64,000 bases of DNA. It comes from Spirosoma sp. SC4-14. GTDB lineage: Bacteria > Bacteroidota > Bacteroidia > Cytophagales > Spirosomataceae. The DNA is taken from positions 5,511,001-5,575,000 of the forward strand of contig NZ_CP147518.1 of NCBI RefSeq assembly GCF_037201965.1. The letters run 5' to 3'. Positions 49,501 to 57,844 of this stretch are shown here, in pieces; within the stretch, counting starts at the first letter, position 1, and each line of letters opens with the position of its first letter. Under the pieces are notes generated by a model that did not search any database, had not been told where the DNA came from, and was given only the letters and a program-made list of their open reading frames with translations. A program made the translations under genes and the position numbers.

Positions 49501-50175
49501 TTATATTGCATGTTGATTAACTGCTTCCTTTGCTTCTTCTAAGGTTACTGTTTTGCCTAATGCTCCAAATTCGTGCAGGTCGCCAAATACTTCTATGCGT
49601 ATTGACTGGTCAATACCGCCAATATGAAAAGGAGTGAAGCCGCTTGCAATAATCAATTCTTCAATTTTGTTATTGTTGTTGGTACTGTCTGAAGCATAAA
49701 ACAATACTTTTCTTTCTGGCGTTGCAAAAGCCTCATTAAGCAATGATGCAGCGCCCAATGTACCAAATGCTTTTACTAAAACAGCCGTAGAAGGCGTTAA
49801 CTCATTTAGCACTTTGCCGGCGGATAAATCCTGGTCAATAACTTTTTTGAAACCACCATTTCCATCAGGTGCAATTGGGTTTGAAACATCTACGATAATT
49901 TTTCCGGCTAACTCATTTGCATAAGTTTTTAAAAAGTCTTTTATTTTGTCAAAGTAAATGGCAGGAACTACTACATCAGCATTTTTAATAGCAATTGTTA
50001 TTTCTTCGGCTGTAACATTACTGCTTAAGCTGCTGGCGAACTCTTGCGCTTTGTCTAATTCTCTTGAAGCTACAATTACCTGATGATTTCCTTTTGTAAG
50101 ATTTGTTGCGATTGCCTTACCAATATTGCCTAAGCCAATGATGGCTACTTTTGTATTTGACGATTGAGTGGCCAT
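49501..50175 (-). CDS. F420-dependent NADP reductase-like (NAD(P)-binding) protein
   Basis: The 224-residue protein has an N-terminal Rossmann fold with GLGNIGKAIATNL near 16-28. The NADP-preference region VIVASRE comes next, then NADVVVPAIYFDKIKDFLKT near 69-88 and the family phrase IIVDVSNPIAPDG near 97. The C-terminal half has VKAFGTLGAASL near 136. This pattern fits the NADPH-dependent F420 reductase/FNO-related family found widely outside methanogens, where the true substrate is unknown. Start at the ATG at 50175 (MATQSS). It is the middle gene of a unit with a Crp/Fnr regulator upstream and an NTF2-like protein downstream, all AT-rich and Asn-rich, which suggests acquisition as a set. 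Confidence 0.85.
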   Translation of the reverse strand: MATQSSNTKVAIIGLGNIGKAIATNLTKGNHQVIVASRELDKAQEFASSLSSNVTAEEITIAIKNADVVVPAIYFDKIKDFLKTYANELAGKIIVDVSNPIAPDGNGGFKKVIDQDLSAGKVLNELTPSTAVLVKAFGTLGAASLLNEAFATPERKVLFYASDSTNNNNKIEELIIASGFTPFHIGGIDQSIRIEVFGDLHEFGALGKTVTLEEAKEAVNQHAI

Positions 50176-50292
50176 TGTTTTATGTTTTAAATTTTGCTTG
50201 TCGTTATTGACAATACAAAAGTGCAACAAACCAAAGGCTTGTTCCTATAACATAGAACAAGAAAAAGTCTTAATGTAGATTAAGGGTCGTAT

Positions 50293-50868
50293 TTACTTTT
50301 GAAGTCTTGTGTTCCTGATTTTACTTAAAAACTCTGGGGTAATGCCCAAATAAGAAGCTATTTGGGTGTTGGGTAAACGGTTAGCCAAATTTGGATATTG
50401 CTCTAAAAAATTTTCATAACGTTCATAAGCGGTTGCACTGAACATTTGTAACAGGCGGTTTTGCAGTTCAATATATTTGTCTTCAATAATTACCCTGAAA
50501 TTCCTGTCAAACTTGGGGTAGTTGGTATACAAATACCATAAATCCCCTTTTGAAAGTTGAAAAATAGTGGCTGGTTCAATAGCTTCTATAAATAATTTGG
50601 ATGGTCTTTCTTTGTGCAGGCTGTCAATATCAGCAATCCATTCGTCTTCTGCTGCAAAAAGCAAATTATGCTCTACGCCTGAATTGTCAATACCGTACAT
50701 TTTAAAACAGCCCTCAGCAACGTAAGTGAAATATTTACAAATGTCACCCTCCTGCAAAATGTATTGTTTACGTTTTATCTTACGTTGTACCAAACGACTT
50801 GTCAAGGCTTCTTTCTCCTCGTCGCCCAATGGAAGGTATTTGTCAAAATGTTTAATGATATTTTCCAT
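50293..50868 (-). CDS. Crp/Fnr-family regulator of the accessory segment
   Basis: The 191-residue protein has a cyclic-nucleotide-binding fold (KQYILQEGDICKYFTYVAEG near 34-53) and a sensor region HNLLFAAEDEWIADIDSLHK near 64. The HTH is reduced to the Bacteroidota form ending IASYLGITPEFLSKIRNTRL near 171-190. Such proteins often control an adjacent redox enzyme gene, here the F420-reductase-like gene. I start at the ATG at 50868. In-frame codons upstream (to 50946) run through the attC-like GCCTATAAC and the 32-bp repeat and are not protein-like. It is related to the native Crp/Fnr gene at 61.7 kb. Confidence 0.87.
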   Translation of the reverse strand: MENIIKHFDKYLPLGDEEKEALTSRLVQRKIKRKQYILQEGDICKYFTYVAEGCFKMYGIDNSGVEHNLLFAAEDEWIADIDSLHKERPSKLFIEAIEPATIFQLSKGDLWYLYTNYPKFDRNFRVIIEDKYIELQNRLLQMFSATAYERYENFLEQYPNLANRLPNTQIASYLGITPEFLSKIRNTRLQK

Positions 50869-50889
50869 TACGAAGTGTCTGTTAGGGTT

Positions 50890-50935
50890 GCCTATAACGG
50901 TCGCGTTTAAGCCATTCAGCAAGCTTTTTTTATCC
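50890..50935 (-). repeat. Right boundary repeat with attC-like core
   Basis: Read on the minus strand, the 32-bp repeat (50935-50904) is followed by GCGACC and GTTATAGGC (50898-50890), then by the leader of the Crp/Fnr gene. This order, stem sequence then GTTATAGGC, resembles the 3' half of an attC site with the cassette beginning right after it. Confidence 0.55.
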
Positions 50936-50947
50936 TCATAAAACATA

Positions 50948-51709
50948 CTATTGCTTCGAGAACACTCGCTTCAGCAAATCGGTGACACGAGCCGCCGGGT
51001 TCTCACGAATTTTCTTTTCTTCCTGGGCAACCAGAATAAACAAACCGTCGACGGCCTTATTGGTCGCATACTCGGTCAGGTTTGGGTTTTCCTTTTTCAC
51101 AAACGGAATTTTGTTGTACGTGTTGACCAGATCGCTGTAATATTTGGTTGCATTATTTTTTTTCAACGTACTGTCGATAATAGGCGTAAACTCCGTGACG
51201 AGTTGCTGCCCCGACGTCCGGCGCAGGTATTGGGTTGCGGCATCGTCCTGCCCCTGCAAAATGCCAACCGCATCCTGAATACTCATCGACGTAATAGCCT
51301 TCACAAATACAGGAGCCGCTTTTTTGGCCGCATCTTCAGCAGCCCGGTTAAGCGACAACTCAAACTGATCGACCTGTTTGCTAAACCCAATTTGGCGAAG
51401 TTTCGTAGCTATATTCTGTGCTTCGGGAGGAAACGCAATTTTCAATAGTGGATTTTTGAAATAGCCGTCTACCTTCGACGCCTGAGCCGACCCATTGGTT
51501 ACGCCAACCCGCAACGCTTCTTTCAGACCTGATGCAATATCAGTGCTGGATAAACCACCAGCCGTTCCGGCCGATGGCTGCGTAACCGCATCAAGGATTT
51601 TCCCGAAAATTCCACTACCCGATGATTTTTGGCGCGTTGAGTCCTGACCGAAGCTGGTCGTGCTAATTGTCATGGCCAATAGCATAGCCGAAAGCGTACT
51701 TTTTTTCAT
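50948..51709 (-). CDS. Secreted DUF4197 family protein
   Basis: The 253-residue protein has a signal peptide (MKKSTLSAMLLAMTISTTSFG). The mature part matches DUF4197: LSSTDIASGLKEALRVGVTN near 54-73, DGYFKNPLLKIAFPPEAQNI near 81-100, a helical middle (ELSLNRAAEDAAKKAAPVF) and ILQGQDDAATQYLRRTSGQQ near 151-170, then the terminal YATNKAVDGLFILVAQEEKK. The domain occurs in Proteobacteria and Bacteroidota; its function is unknown. Its stop codon lies 12 bases from the right 32-bp repeat of the accessory segment, so the insertion sits immediately beyond the gene. Confidence 0.9.
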   Translation of the reverse strand: MKKSTLSAMLLAMTISTTSFGQDSTRQKSSGSGIFGKILDAVTQPSAGTAGGLSSTDIASGLKEALRVGVTNGSAQASKVDGYFKNPLLKIAFPPEAQNIATKLRQIGFSKQVDQFELSLNRAAEDAAKKAAPVFVKAITSMSIQDAVGILQGQDDAATQYLRRTSGQQLVTEFTPIIDSTLKKNNATKYYSDLVNTYNKIPFVKKENPNLTEYATNKAVDGLFILVAQEEKKIRENPAARVTDLLKRVFSKQ

Positions 51710-51784
51710 CCCAGGATAAATTAGGTTGCTATTTGATAACGGTCAATTGCCCTAAATCGTTTTTTCGTACTTTTGACAGCAGAA

Positions 51785-51900
51785 AATGCAGAATGTATAA
51801 TGCCTACTGAATAATTATTTTCAACTAGCTGGCAGTCAGTGCAATAATTTTTCAAAGCCGCTTTAAGGCAATCCAATAAGGTCATTATACAGTATGCATT
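51785..51900. repeat. 18-bp imperfect stem-loop upstream of cinA
   Basis: Arms 51785-51802 and 51883-51900 match at 16 of 18 positions with an 80-base loop. Words of the type GTATAATG recur near 61.62 kb. No gene lies within the 225-base interval; a 62-codon minus-strand frame here has no supporting features. Confidence 0.65.
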
Positions 51901-51935
51901 AAGAACCACAAATATGGTTCATTATTCATAAAAAA

Positions 51936-53189
51936 ATGACCAATACAATCCGGGCCGAGGTCATCACCATCGGCGACGAAATATTATTCGGACAAATTAC
52001 CGACACAAATACGCAGTGGATTGGTACCGAATTAACCAACATTGGCATTCGCGTTGTCCGTAAGTCTTCAGTAGGTGATCAGGCCGATGCTATCCTGCCA
52101 ATACTCAGCGAAGCCCATCAACGAGCCAATGTCATCATCATTACGGGTGGCTTAGGACCAACGAAAGACGACATTACCAAGAAAACGCTCTGCACCTATT
52201 TCGGTGTCGGGATGGTCCGCAATCCTGATGCACTGGCTCTGGTAACCAGCTTCTTCGAAAAGCGTGGCCGAGCCATGACCGACCTGAACCGCGCTCAGGC
52301 CGATTTACCCGCCAATGCGGTCTACATCCAGAATGACTGGGGTACGGCACCCGGTATGTGGTTCGAGCATGAAAGCAGGGTTTATGTATCGCTGCCGGGT
52401 GTACCGTTTGAGATGAAACATCTCATGGAAAACCGAATTTTGCCAAAGCTCCGTCAGCATTTCAAAACACCGATCATCAAGCACAAGATGATTCGCACGG
52501 TAGGCATTGGCGAGTCGTTTCTGGCCGAACGCATCGAAGCGTGGGAAGATGCCCTGCCTGAGCATATTAAACTCGCTTACTTACCTAGTTTCGGGGGCGT
52601 AAAACTTCGGTTAACAGCAACCGGCGACAATCAGGCCGAGCTCGATGAGCAACTAGCCGGGCAGGTTGAGAAAGTGATGCCACTCATCGAAAAAAATGTA
52701 TTTGGTTTCGACGATGATGAACTCGAAGTGGTTGTTGGACGCTTACTTAAGGAAAAGAACCTGACACTTGGCATTGCCGAAAGCTGTACGGGAGGCTATG
52801 TATCGTCGCAGATAACCAAAGTACCGGGTTCATCGGCCTATTTCTGGGGTAGTGTAGTGAGCTATAGCAATGCCGTGAAAGTGACCCAACTGGGCGTTCA
52901 ACCCGAAACCCTCGACCAGTTCGGCGCGGTTAGCGAAGAAACCGTTCGGCAGATGGCCGAAGGCGTTCGGTTAGCGCTGGGCACAACTATTGGTATTGCC
53001 ACGAGTGGCATTGCAGGCCCCGACGGTGGAACACCCGACAAACCAGTAGGCACTATCTGGATTGCCTGCGCTACCGACCAGCGAACCGTAGCCCGATTGC
53101 TGCGGCTTGGTCAATATCGCGATCAGAACATTCAGCTTACATCCACGTATGTATTGAACATGCTGCGGGAAGAACTTTTAAATCAGTGA
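51936..53189 (+). CDS. cinA: CinA: molybdopterin-fold domain plus nicotinamide-nucleotide amidase
   Basis: The 417-residue protein has the N-terminal MoaB-like domain (AEVITIGDEILFGQITDTNT near residue 7, IIITGGLGPTKDDITKKTL near 69-87, VSLPGVPFEMKHLMENRILP near 150). The C-terminal PncC amidase domain has LGIAESCTGGYVSSQITKVP near 282-301 and IGIATSGIAGPDGGTPDKPV near 350-369. Together these hydrolyse ADP-ribose and NMN in pyridine-nucleotide salvage. The length is normal for the two-domain form. The TGA stop lies in the left arm of a stem-loop (53185-53201), and the next gene starts 72 bases on. Confidence 0.95.
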   Translation: MTNTIRAEVITIGDEILFGQITDTNTQWIGTELTNIGIRVVRKSSVGDQADAILPILSEAHQRANVIIITGGLGPTKDDITKKTLCTYFGVGMVRNPDALALVTSFFEKRGRAMTDLNRAQADLPANAVYIQNDWGTAPGMWFEHESRVYVSLPGVPFEMKHLMENRILPKLRQHFKTPIIKHKMIRTVGIGESFLAERIEAWEDALPEHIKLAYLPSFGGVKLRLTATGDNQAELDEQLAGQVEKVMPLIEKNVFGFDDDELEVVVGRLLKEKNLTLGIAESCTGGYVSSQITKVPGSSAYFWGSVVSYSNAVKVTQLGVQPETLDQFGAVSEETVRQMAEGVRLALGTTIGIATSGIAGPDGGTPDKPVGTIWIACATDQRTVARLLRLGQYRDQNIQLTSTYVLNMLREELLNQ

Positions 53190-53245
53190 AAAATGAAGAA
53201 TATCGGTTTACCTGTGCTTCTCTTTTTCATTCTTCATTTTTCACT
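53185..53245 (+). repeat. 17-bp perfect stem-loop between cinA and the E2 gene
   Basis: Arms 53185-53201 and 53229-53245 (AGTGAAAAATGAAGAAT and complement) match perfectly with a 27-base loop. The cinA stop codon lies in the left arm, and an in-frame GTG there gives the downstream gene a false N-terminal extension. Confidence 0.83.
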
Positions 53246-53260
53246 CTTCACTATAAAGAC

Positions 53261-54700
53261 ATGGCTCTCATCGATATGGTTATGCCCAAAATGGGCGAAA
53301 GCATAATGGAGTGTACGGTGATTACCTGGCTGAAAAAGCCCGGTGAGCGCATTGAGGTCGACGAATCAGTTCTGGAAGTAGCTACCGACAAAGTAGATAC
53401 CGAAGTACCGGCTCCTCAGAGTGGAATTCTGAAAGAACTGCTTGTCAACGATGGCGATGTAGTAGCTGTTGGCGCTCCCATCGCCCGTATAGAAACTGAA
53501 GAATCGGTGGAGGTTGCGGCTTCCCCATCACCCAATGTATCTGATGCCGATCAAACCCCAAAAGGTATTGGCGATGTGGCTAATGTTTCGGCAGAAGAGC
53601 AGCCTACCGAAGTAACAGAATCGGCCCGCGAACTGGAAGCCAGCATTGCTTCAATGAGTAGCCGCCCGGCACTCCAGGAAAAAGCCATTGCTGCTTCTGA
53701 AACAATACAGGCCAGTCATCAGCCCGTATTCCACCATCGGTTCTATTCTCCGCTCGTGCTCAATATAGCCAAAGAAGAAGGTATTTCGCGCGAAGAACTA
53801 GATCGGCTTCCAGGCTCCGGAGCCGAAAATCGTGTAACAAAAAAAGACATTCTGGCATATCTGGCTGAACGGACCAATGGCACAAAGGGCATAGAACAAG
53901 GGGCTGAGAGTATAGCCGTTTCGCCTAATCCAACTCACATTTCCCCCACGCCCCACGAGCCTAGCCCCGAGCACCAACCCCCACGCTCGCTAAACGGACA
54001 GGCGGACATTATTCAGATGGATCGGATGCGCAAGATGATTGCGCAGCGGATGGTTGAGTCGAAACAGATTTCGCCCCACGTCAGCTCGTTTGTGGAGGCC
54101 GATATGACGCCCGTTGTGGAGTGGCGGACTCGTATCAAAGATCAGTTCAAGCAGCAAACAGGCGAAAATCTGACCTATACGCCTATTCTGATTGAAGCGG
54201 TCGTGAAAGCAATCAAAGACTTTCCGATGATCAATATATCGGTTGAGGGCGATACTATTCTGGTGAAGAGAGCGGTCAACATAGGTATGGCCGTTGCGCT
54301 ACCGAATGGCAATCTGATTGTCCCCGTCATTCATAATGCCGATCAATATAACCTGGTTGGGCTTACCAAAAAAGTAAACGACCTGACCAAACGTGCCCGC
54401 GAAAACAAGCTAACCGCCGACGATCTGGCTGGTGGGACATACACCATATCGAACATCGGTACATTTGGCAATCTGATGGGCACACCAATCATTGTGCAAC
54501 CGCAGGTAGCCATTATGGCTTTTGGCGCTATTGTGAAAAAACCGGCGGTTATTGAAACACCCCAGGGCGATTTCATCGGCATCCGTCAGTTGATGTTTCT
54601 ATCGCACTCCTACGACCACCGGGTTGTCGATGGTTCATTGGGCGGGCAGTTTGTTCGTCGTGTAGCTGATTATTTAGAACAATATAAACCCGGATTTTAA
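53261..54700 (+). CDS. 2-oxo acid dehydrogenase E2 component (dihydrolipoamide acyltransferase)
   Basis: The 479-residue protein starts MALIDMVMPKMGESIMECTV and has one lipoyl domain with the lipoylated lysine in EVATDKVDTEVPAP near 42-55. A flexible Ala/Pro/Ser-rich linker follows, then a peripheral-subunit-binding domain (SPLVLNIAKEEGISREELDR near 162-181, then GSGAENRVTKKDILAYL). The catalytic domain (from about 245) ends in SHSYDHRVVDGSLGGQFVRR near 446-465, which contains the active-site histidine and aspartate. It accepts acyl groups from an E1 and passes them to CoA. Which complex (pyruvate, branched-chain or oxoglutarate) is not clear, and no E1 gene is adjacent. Start at the ATG at 53261; upstream codons read through the stem-loop. 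Confidence 0.93.
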   Translation: MALIDMVMPKMGESIMECTVITWLKKPGERIEVDESVLEVATDKVDTEVPAPQSGILKELLVNDGDVVAVGAPIARIETEESVEVAASPSPNVSDADQTPKGIGDVANVSAEEQPTEVTESARELEASIASMSSRPALQEKAIAASETIQASHQPVFHHRFYSPLVLNIAKEEGISREELDRLPGSGAENRVTKKDILAYLAERTNGTKGIEQGAESIAVSPNPTHISPTPHEPSPEHQPPRSLNGQADIIQMDRMRKMIAQRMVESKQISPHVSSFVEADMTPVVEWRTRIKDQFKQQTGENLTYTPILIEAVVKAIKDFPMINISVEGDTILVKRAVNIGMAVALPNGNLIVPVIHNADQYNLVGLTKKVNDLTKRARENKLTADDLAGGTYTISNIGTFGNLMGTPIIVQPQVAIMAFGAIVKKPAVIETPQGDFIGIRQLMFLSHSYDHRVVDGSLGGQFVRRVADYLEQYKPGF

Positions 54701-54785
54701 CAAGATTATAAGGCTTATCAAGATTGAAAAGATTGACTGTATAGGTATTACCGATCCATCCTTTTTCAATCTTGATAAAATCTTG
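54701..54785 (+). repeat. Stem-loop after the E2 gene (ATCAAGATTGAAAA words)
   Basis: Inner arms 54715-54730 and 54763-54778 pair perfectly over 16 bp. Outer arms CAAGATT (54701-54707) and AATCTTG (54779-54785) add 7 bp, with a 7-base bulge on the left. The structure starts directly after the TAA stop. Confidence 0.82.
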
Positions 54786-54864
54786 GCTCAGATCACATAA
54801 TCATCCTCTTGCTACTACTCCTGGAAATCATTTTAATCGTACGAAAATCCAGGTTCAGACATCT

Positions 54865-55392
54865 ATGAAACAACGCATTGCTATTGACATGGACGATGTC
54901 ATGGCCGACACTCACGCTAAATTTGTAAAACTTTATCTCGAAGGCGAAATGCCTCGCTACACGCTCGAAGAGCTTAAGGAGAAATCCTTTCATGAGTTAT
55001 TCGACGAACACGAATACAAAGCCATTTCGGAGCGCGTCTACGAAGTTGGCTTCTTCCGCGATATTCCGGTGATGGAAGGAGCTCAGGATGTAATTGCGGA
55101 CCTGATGGAAAAATATGACGTTTTTGTTGCGTCGGCAGCCCAGGAATTCCCAAACTCATTACGCGAAAAATGGGACTGGCTACAGGAGCATTTTCCGGCT
55201 ATTTCGTGGCATCATTACATTTTTCTGGGCGACAAAAGTGTGCTGAATACGGATTTCCTGATCGACGACCTACCCCGAAATCTCCGCACTTTTAAAGGCG
55301 AAGGGCTGCTGTTCGATGCTCTCCACAACCGCGACGACAAGCAATTTCGGCGCATGAGATCGTGGCACGACATAGCGAAGACACTACTGTAA
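54865..55392 (+). CDS. 5'(3')-deoxyribonucleotidase-like HAD protein
   Basis: The 175-residue protein belongs to the NT5C family. The nucleophile motif DMDDVMADT is at residues 8-16, VFVASAAQEFPNS near 93 corresponds to motif II, and FLIDDLPRNLRTF near 131-143 to the acidic motif. It dephosphorylates (deoxy)nucleoside monophosphates and can balance dNTP pools. The length is typical. The conserved start is MKQRIAIDMDD at 54865; the in-frame region upstream to 54772 spans the intergenic stem-loop and is not protein-like. A strong terminator follows. Confidence 0.92.
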   Translation: MKQRIAIDMDDVMADTHAKFVKLYLEGEMPRYTLEELKEKSFHELFDEHEYKAISERVYEVGFFRDIPVMEGAQDVIADLMEKYDVFVASAAQEFPNSLREKWDWLQEHFPAISWHHYIFLGDKSVLNTDFLIDDLPRNLRTFKGEGLLFDALHNRDDKQFRRMRSWHDIAKTLL

Positions 55393-55407
55393 GCGGCCAA
55401 CTCAACA

Positions 55408-55436
55408 AAAAAGCCCCGAATCGTTCGGGGCTTTTT
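55408..55436. terminator. Bidirectional terminator between nucleotidase and desaturase genes
   Basis: A 13-bp perfect stem with core GCCCCGAA (55408-55420 with 55424-55436) around TCG, with U-rich ends on both strands. The convergent genes end on each side. Confidence 0.93.
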
Positions 55437-55456
55437 CAATAACAGGCGTATTCAAC

Positions 55457-56263
55457 TTAACTCTCGGTTTCTTCTTCAACCAGGCGGTCATGGCCCACTT
55501 CCTGTTGTGCTTTGCGGGCTTCGGCCGACGGTCGCAATCGAACAATGTGCAATTTATGAAGAACAGTAATGACTGGATAGGTTGGATCGAACTCAAACCA
55601 TTTTGCGCCGAAATTAGCTGCATTAGGCCGTTTGTGGTGGTTGTTCTGAAACAGTTCGCCCATCATCACAACATCCAGAATCAGCGAATTTTTCGATTGA
55701 TCGTGGTTGTCGAAGTTTGAGTAACCATACTTATGGCCACTCCAGTTGATGATTGCTCCGTGCACAGGCCCCATAACGAAATGAACAGGCAACAGGAAGA
55801 AAAACGCCCAGTGCATATCCAGATAGATATAGGCGAAGATATAGAACAAGCTATAGAGAACGCCCCAGCCAATCCGCGACACCCACGAATCGCCTAGTTT
55901 CTCAATAAAATTCCACTCTGGATAGTTACGGTCAAACTGGCGCTCAATGGGCTGATTACGGTGCAGAACGGCATTATAAATATTTTTTGTCTGCCACATC
56001 ATGGTGAAAATATTCTTGGTATGATGGGGCGAGTGGGGGTCTTTAGGTGTATCACTAAATGCGTGGTGCATCCGGTGCAATACGGCATAAGCACGTGGGC
56101 TTAAGTACGACGATCCTTGCGACAGATAGGTCAAGAAATAAAAGAACCGCTCCCAAAATTTGCTCATCGAGAACATTTTGTGGGCAGAATAGCGGTGTAA
56201 AAAGAATGTTTGGCAAAATAGAGACAGATACCAGTGTCCTATAAATGCGGCCAGTACAATCAC
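55457..56263 (-). CDS. Acyl-CoA desaturase (delta-9 type fatty acid desaturase)
   Basis: The 268-residue membrane enzyme has the three histidine boxes HRYSAH at 23-28, HRMHH near 63-67 and HHKRPN near 209-214, with membrane helices between them (FFYFLTYLSQG, LYSLFYIFAYIYLDMHWAFF). The di-iron centre inserts a double bond into saturated acyl chains, usually to adjust membrane fluidity. The family length is normal. It ends near a shared terminator. The start at 56263 gives MIVLAAFIGHWYLSLF, which is a first helix. An extended N-terminus is not visible. Confidence 0.93.
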   Translation of the reverse strand: MIVLAAFIGHWYLSLFCQTFFLHRYSAHKMFSMSKFWERFFYFLTYLSQGSSYLSPRAYAVLHRMHHAFSDTPKDPHSPHHTKNIFTMMWQTKNIYNAVLHRNQPIERQFDRNYPEWNFIEKLGDSWVSRIGWGVLYSLFYIFAYIYLDMHWAFFFLLPVHFVMGPVHGAIINWSGHKYGYSNFDNHDQSKNSLILDVVMMGELFQNNHHKRPNAANFGAKWFEFDPTYPVITVLHKLHIVRLRPSAEARKAQQEVGHDRLVEEETES

Positions 56264-56435
56264 AATATTGACTGTTTAAAGGGTGAACAACCGAGCAACA
56301 TAAGAAAACTCCTACAAAACTAACGAAATTTGAACGGTTTTGGCTTGCATTCTCCAAATAATACTTTAATTATTTTGGAATCAGAGCGATCAGTTTGGAT
56401 AAATACACGGTTGCCAGTCCGGTTTTTAACGCCTT

Positions 56436-57098
56436 CTAATTGGTTGTAGTGGCGTATTGCAGCAAATTTGCCCCCATTCGAAGCGCCTGCTGGCGGGTAG
56501 GCTCGGGGTCGTTATATACGCTCTGATCTTCCCAGCCATTGCCCAGATCACATTCGTAACTATAAAAACAAACCAGTCTTCCCTGATAAATTAGTCCAAA
56601 GCCCTGCGGAGCCTTACCATCGTGTTCGTGCACCTTGGGTAGCCCGTTCGGAAATTTGAATTTTTGCTGATATACCGGATGATTAAATGGCAACTCAACA
56701 AACGACAGTTCCGGAAAAACCTTTTTCATTTCCCGCCGAATGAACTTGTCGAGGCCATAGTTATCATCAATGTGCAGAAAGCCTCCCGAAATCAGATACC
56801 GACGCATATTCTGGGCATCGGCGTCACTGAAACTGACATTTCCGTGGCCAGTCATGTGCACAAATGGATAACCGAAAATATCGGGGCTCCCAGGCTCAAC
56901 AATATCTTCTTCCGGAAAAATATTCATCCGCAGATTGGCATTGGCAAATTTTATCAGATTCGGCAGCGAGGTTTTATTAGCATACCAGTCGCCCCCACCG
57001 TTATATTTCAACTTCGCAATTTTATAGGCATACTGAGCCTGAACGCCCAATACCGATGTAAGCCCAATGAGCATTACGGTTAACAGACACCTCTTCAT
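56436..57098 (-). CDS. Secreted DUF4159 family protein
   Basis: The 220-residue product has a signal peptide (MKRCLLTVMLIGLTSVLGVQA) and a mature domain typical of DUF4159: IAKLKYNGGGDWYANKTSLP near 27-46, FGYPFVHMTGHGNVSFSDAD near 75-94 and RRYLISGGFLHIDDNYGLDK near 99-118. The ending is QRLDPLF-free and carries RQQALRMGANLLQYA. The fold resembles a glutamine-amidotransferase-like lobe used in periplasmic proteins; the function is unknown. It overlaps the rsmE stop codon by ATGA, so it is translated with the methyltransferase gene although the two have no known functional link. Confidence 0.9.
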   Translation of the reverse strand: MKRCLLTVMLIGLTSVLGVQAQYAYKIAKLKYNGGGDWYANKTSLPNLIKFANANLRMNIFPEEDIVEPGSPDIFGYPFVHMTGHGNVSFSDADAQNMRRYLISGGFLHIDDNYGLDKFIRREMKKVFPELSFVELPFNHPVYQQKFKFPNGLPKVHEHDGKAPQGFGLIYQGRLVCFYSYECDLGNGWEDQSVYNDPEPTRQQALRMGANLLQYATTTN

Positions 57099-57787
57099 AG
57101 GTTCACAAAATTTAATAACTGGCAGGCCGTTAAGGCCGCGGTTTCGGTTCGCAGGCGGTTGTCGCCAAGCGTTACCATCAGAAAACCAGCCTCAACAGCC
57201 TGTTTAATTTCTTTCTCCGAAAAATCGCCTTCCGGCCCAATCAACACGGTGTACGGGCTTGCTGGACGAGCAACTTTTGCCAAATTAGCGACGGATTCAT
57301 TCTCAGGCAAATGCGCAATAAACCGCTGTTCCTCATCAACGGTTTTCAATAGTTCAGCAAACGGCACAGCCTCATCGAGCCGGGGCAAATATGACTGCAA
57401 CGATTGCTTCATAGCGGCTATTGCTATTTTTTCGAGTCGCTCCAGTTTCAGCACACGCCGTTCTGAATGCTGACCGAAAAAGAAGCTGATCCGCTCAATT
57501 CCAACCTCAACGGCTTTTTCGATAAACCATTCGATCCGGTCCAGATTTTTCGTTGGCGCTACACAAATACGGATCGAAAAAGACCGGGATGGTGTCGTTT
57601 GGGTATCTACGATTCGAAAGGTGCAACGTCGACTATCGGCCTGAGTAATAACGACTGAATGCTGGTTTCCGTGTCCGTCAGTTACTGCAATTATACTCCC
57701 AACGCCCAGGCGAAGGGTTTTTATAGCATGCCGGGAATCGTCTTCGGTAAGGTAAGCAACAGGGTCTGGTTGATAGAATAAATGCAT
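57095..57787 (-). CDS. rsmE: 16S rRNA m3U1498 methyltransferase RsmE
   Basis: The 230-residue enzyme has the PUA-like N-terminus (MHLFYQPDPVAYLTEDDSRH, then LRLGVGSIIAVTDGHG) and a SPOUT methyltransferase domain. The SAM-binding knot includes VLIGPEGDFSEKEIKQAVEA near 182-201 and LGDNRLRTETAALTACQLL near 208-226. It methylates U1498 in helix 44 of 16S rRNA. The length is normal. A TTG at 57796 would add only three residues; the ATG at 57787 begins the conserved MHLF motif. It is the first gene of a coupled pair with the DUF4159 protein. Confidence 0.94.
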   Translation of the reverse strand: MHLFYQPDPVAYLTEDDSRHAIKTLRLGVGSIIAVTDGHGNQHSVVITQADSRRCTFRIVDTQTTPSRSFSIRICVAPTKNLDRIEWFIEKAVEVGIERISFFFGQHSERRVLKLERLEKIAIAAMKQSLQSYLPRLDEAVPFAELLKTVDEEQRFIAHLPENESVANLAKVARPASPYTVLIGPEGDFSEKEIKQAVEAGFLMVTLGDNRLRTETAALTACQLLNFVNL

Positions 57788-57844
57788 AGAAAACAAAAAT
57801 ACGCATTCCGCCCATCAGACCATTCATTCGTTCAATGGTTGTAT

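Larger units (their letters stand above)
48766..50935. mobile_element. Inverted-repeat-bounded accessory segment with attC-like ends
   Basis: A 32-bp repeat at 48766-48797 (beginning GGATAAAAAAAGCTTG) recurs inverted at 50904-50935 with one difference. Inside it, GTTATAGGC (48981-48989) and GCCTATAAC (50890-50898) form an inner inverted pair that resembles the outer boxes of integron attC sites. Between them lie three minus-strand genes with visibly AT-rich composition and Asn/Lys-rich proteins, unlike the flanks. The outer repeat may be the stem of a former intergenic hairpin between convergent genes into which the cassette went. No integrase or transposase is present. Confidence 0.65.

Noticed and set aside
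51721..51909. 62-codon minus-strand frame upstream of cinA
   Set aside because: It lies within an intergenic stem-loop region and has no protein-like pattern.
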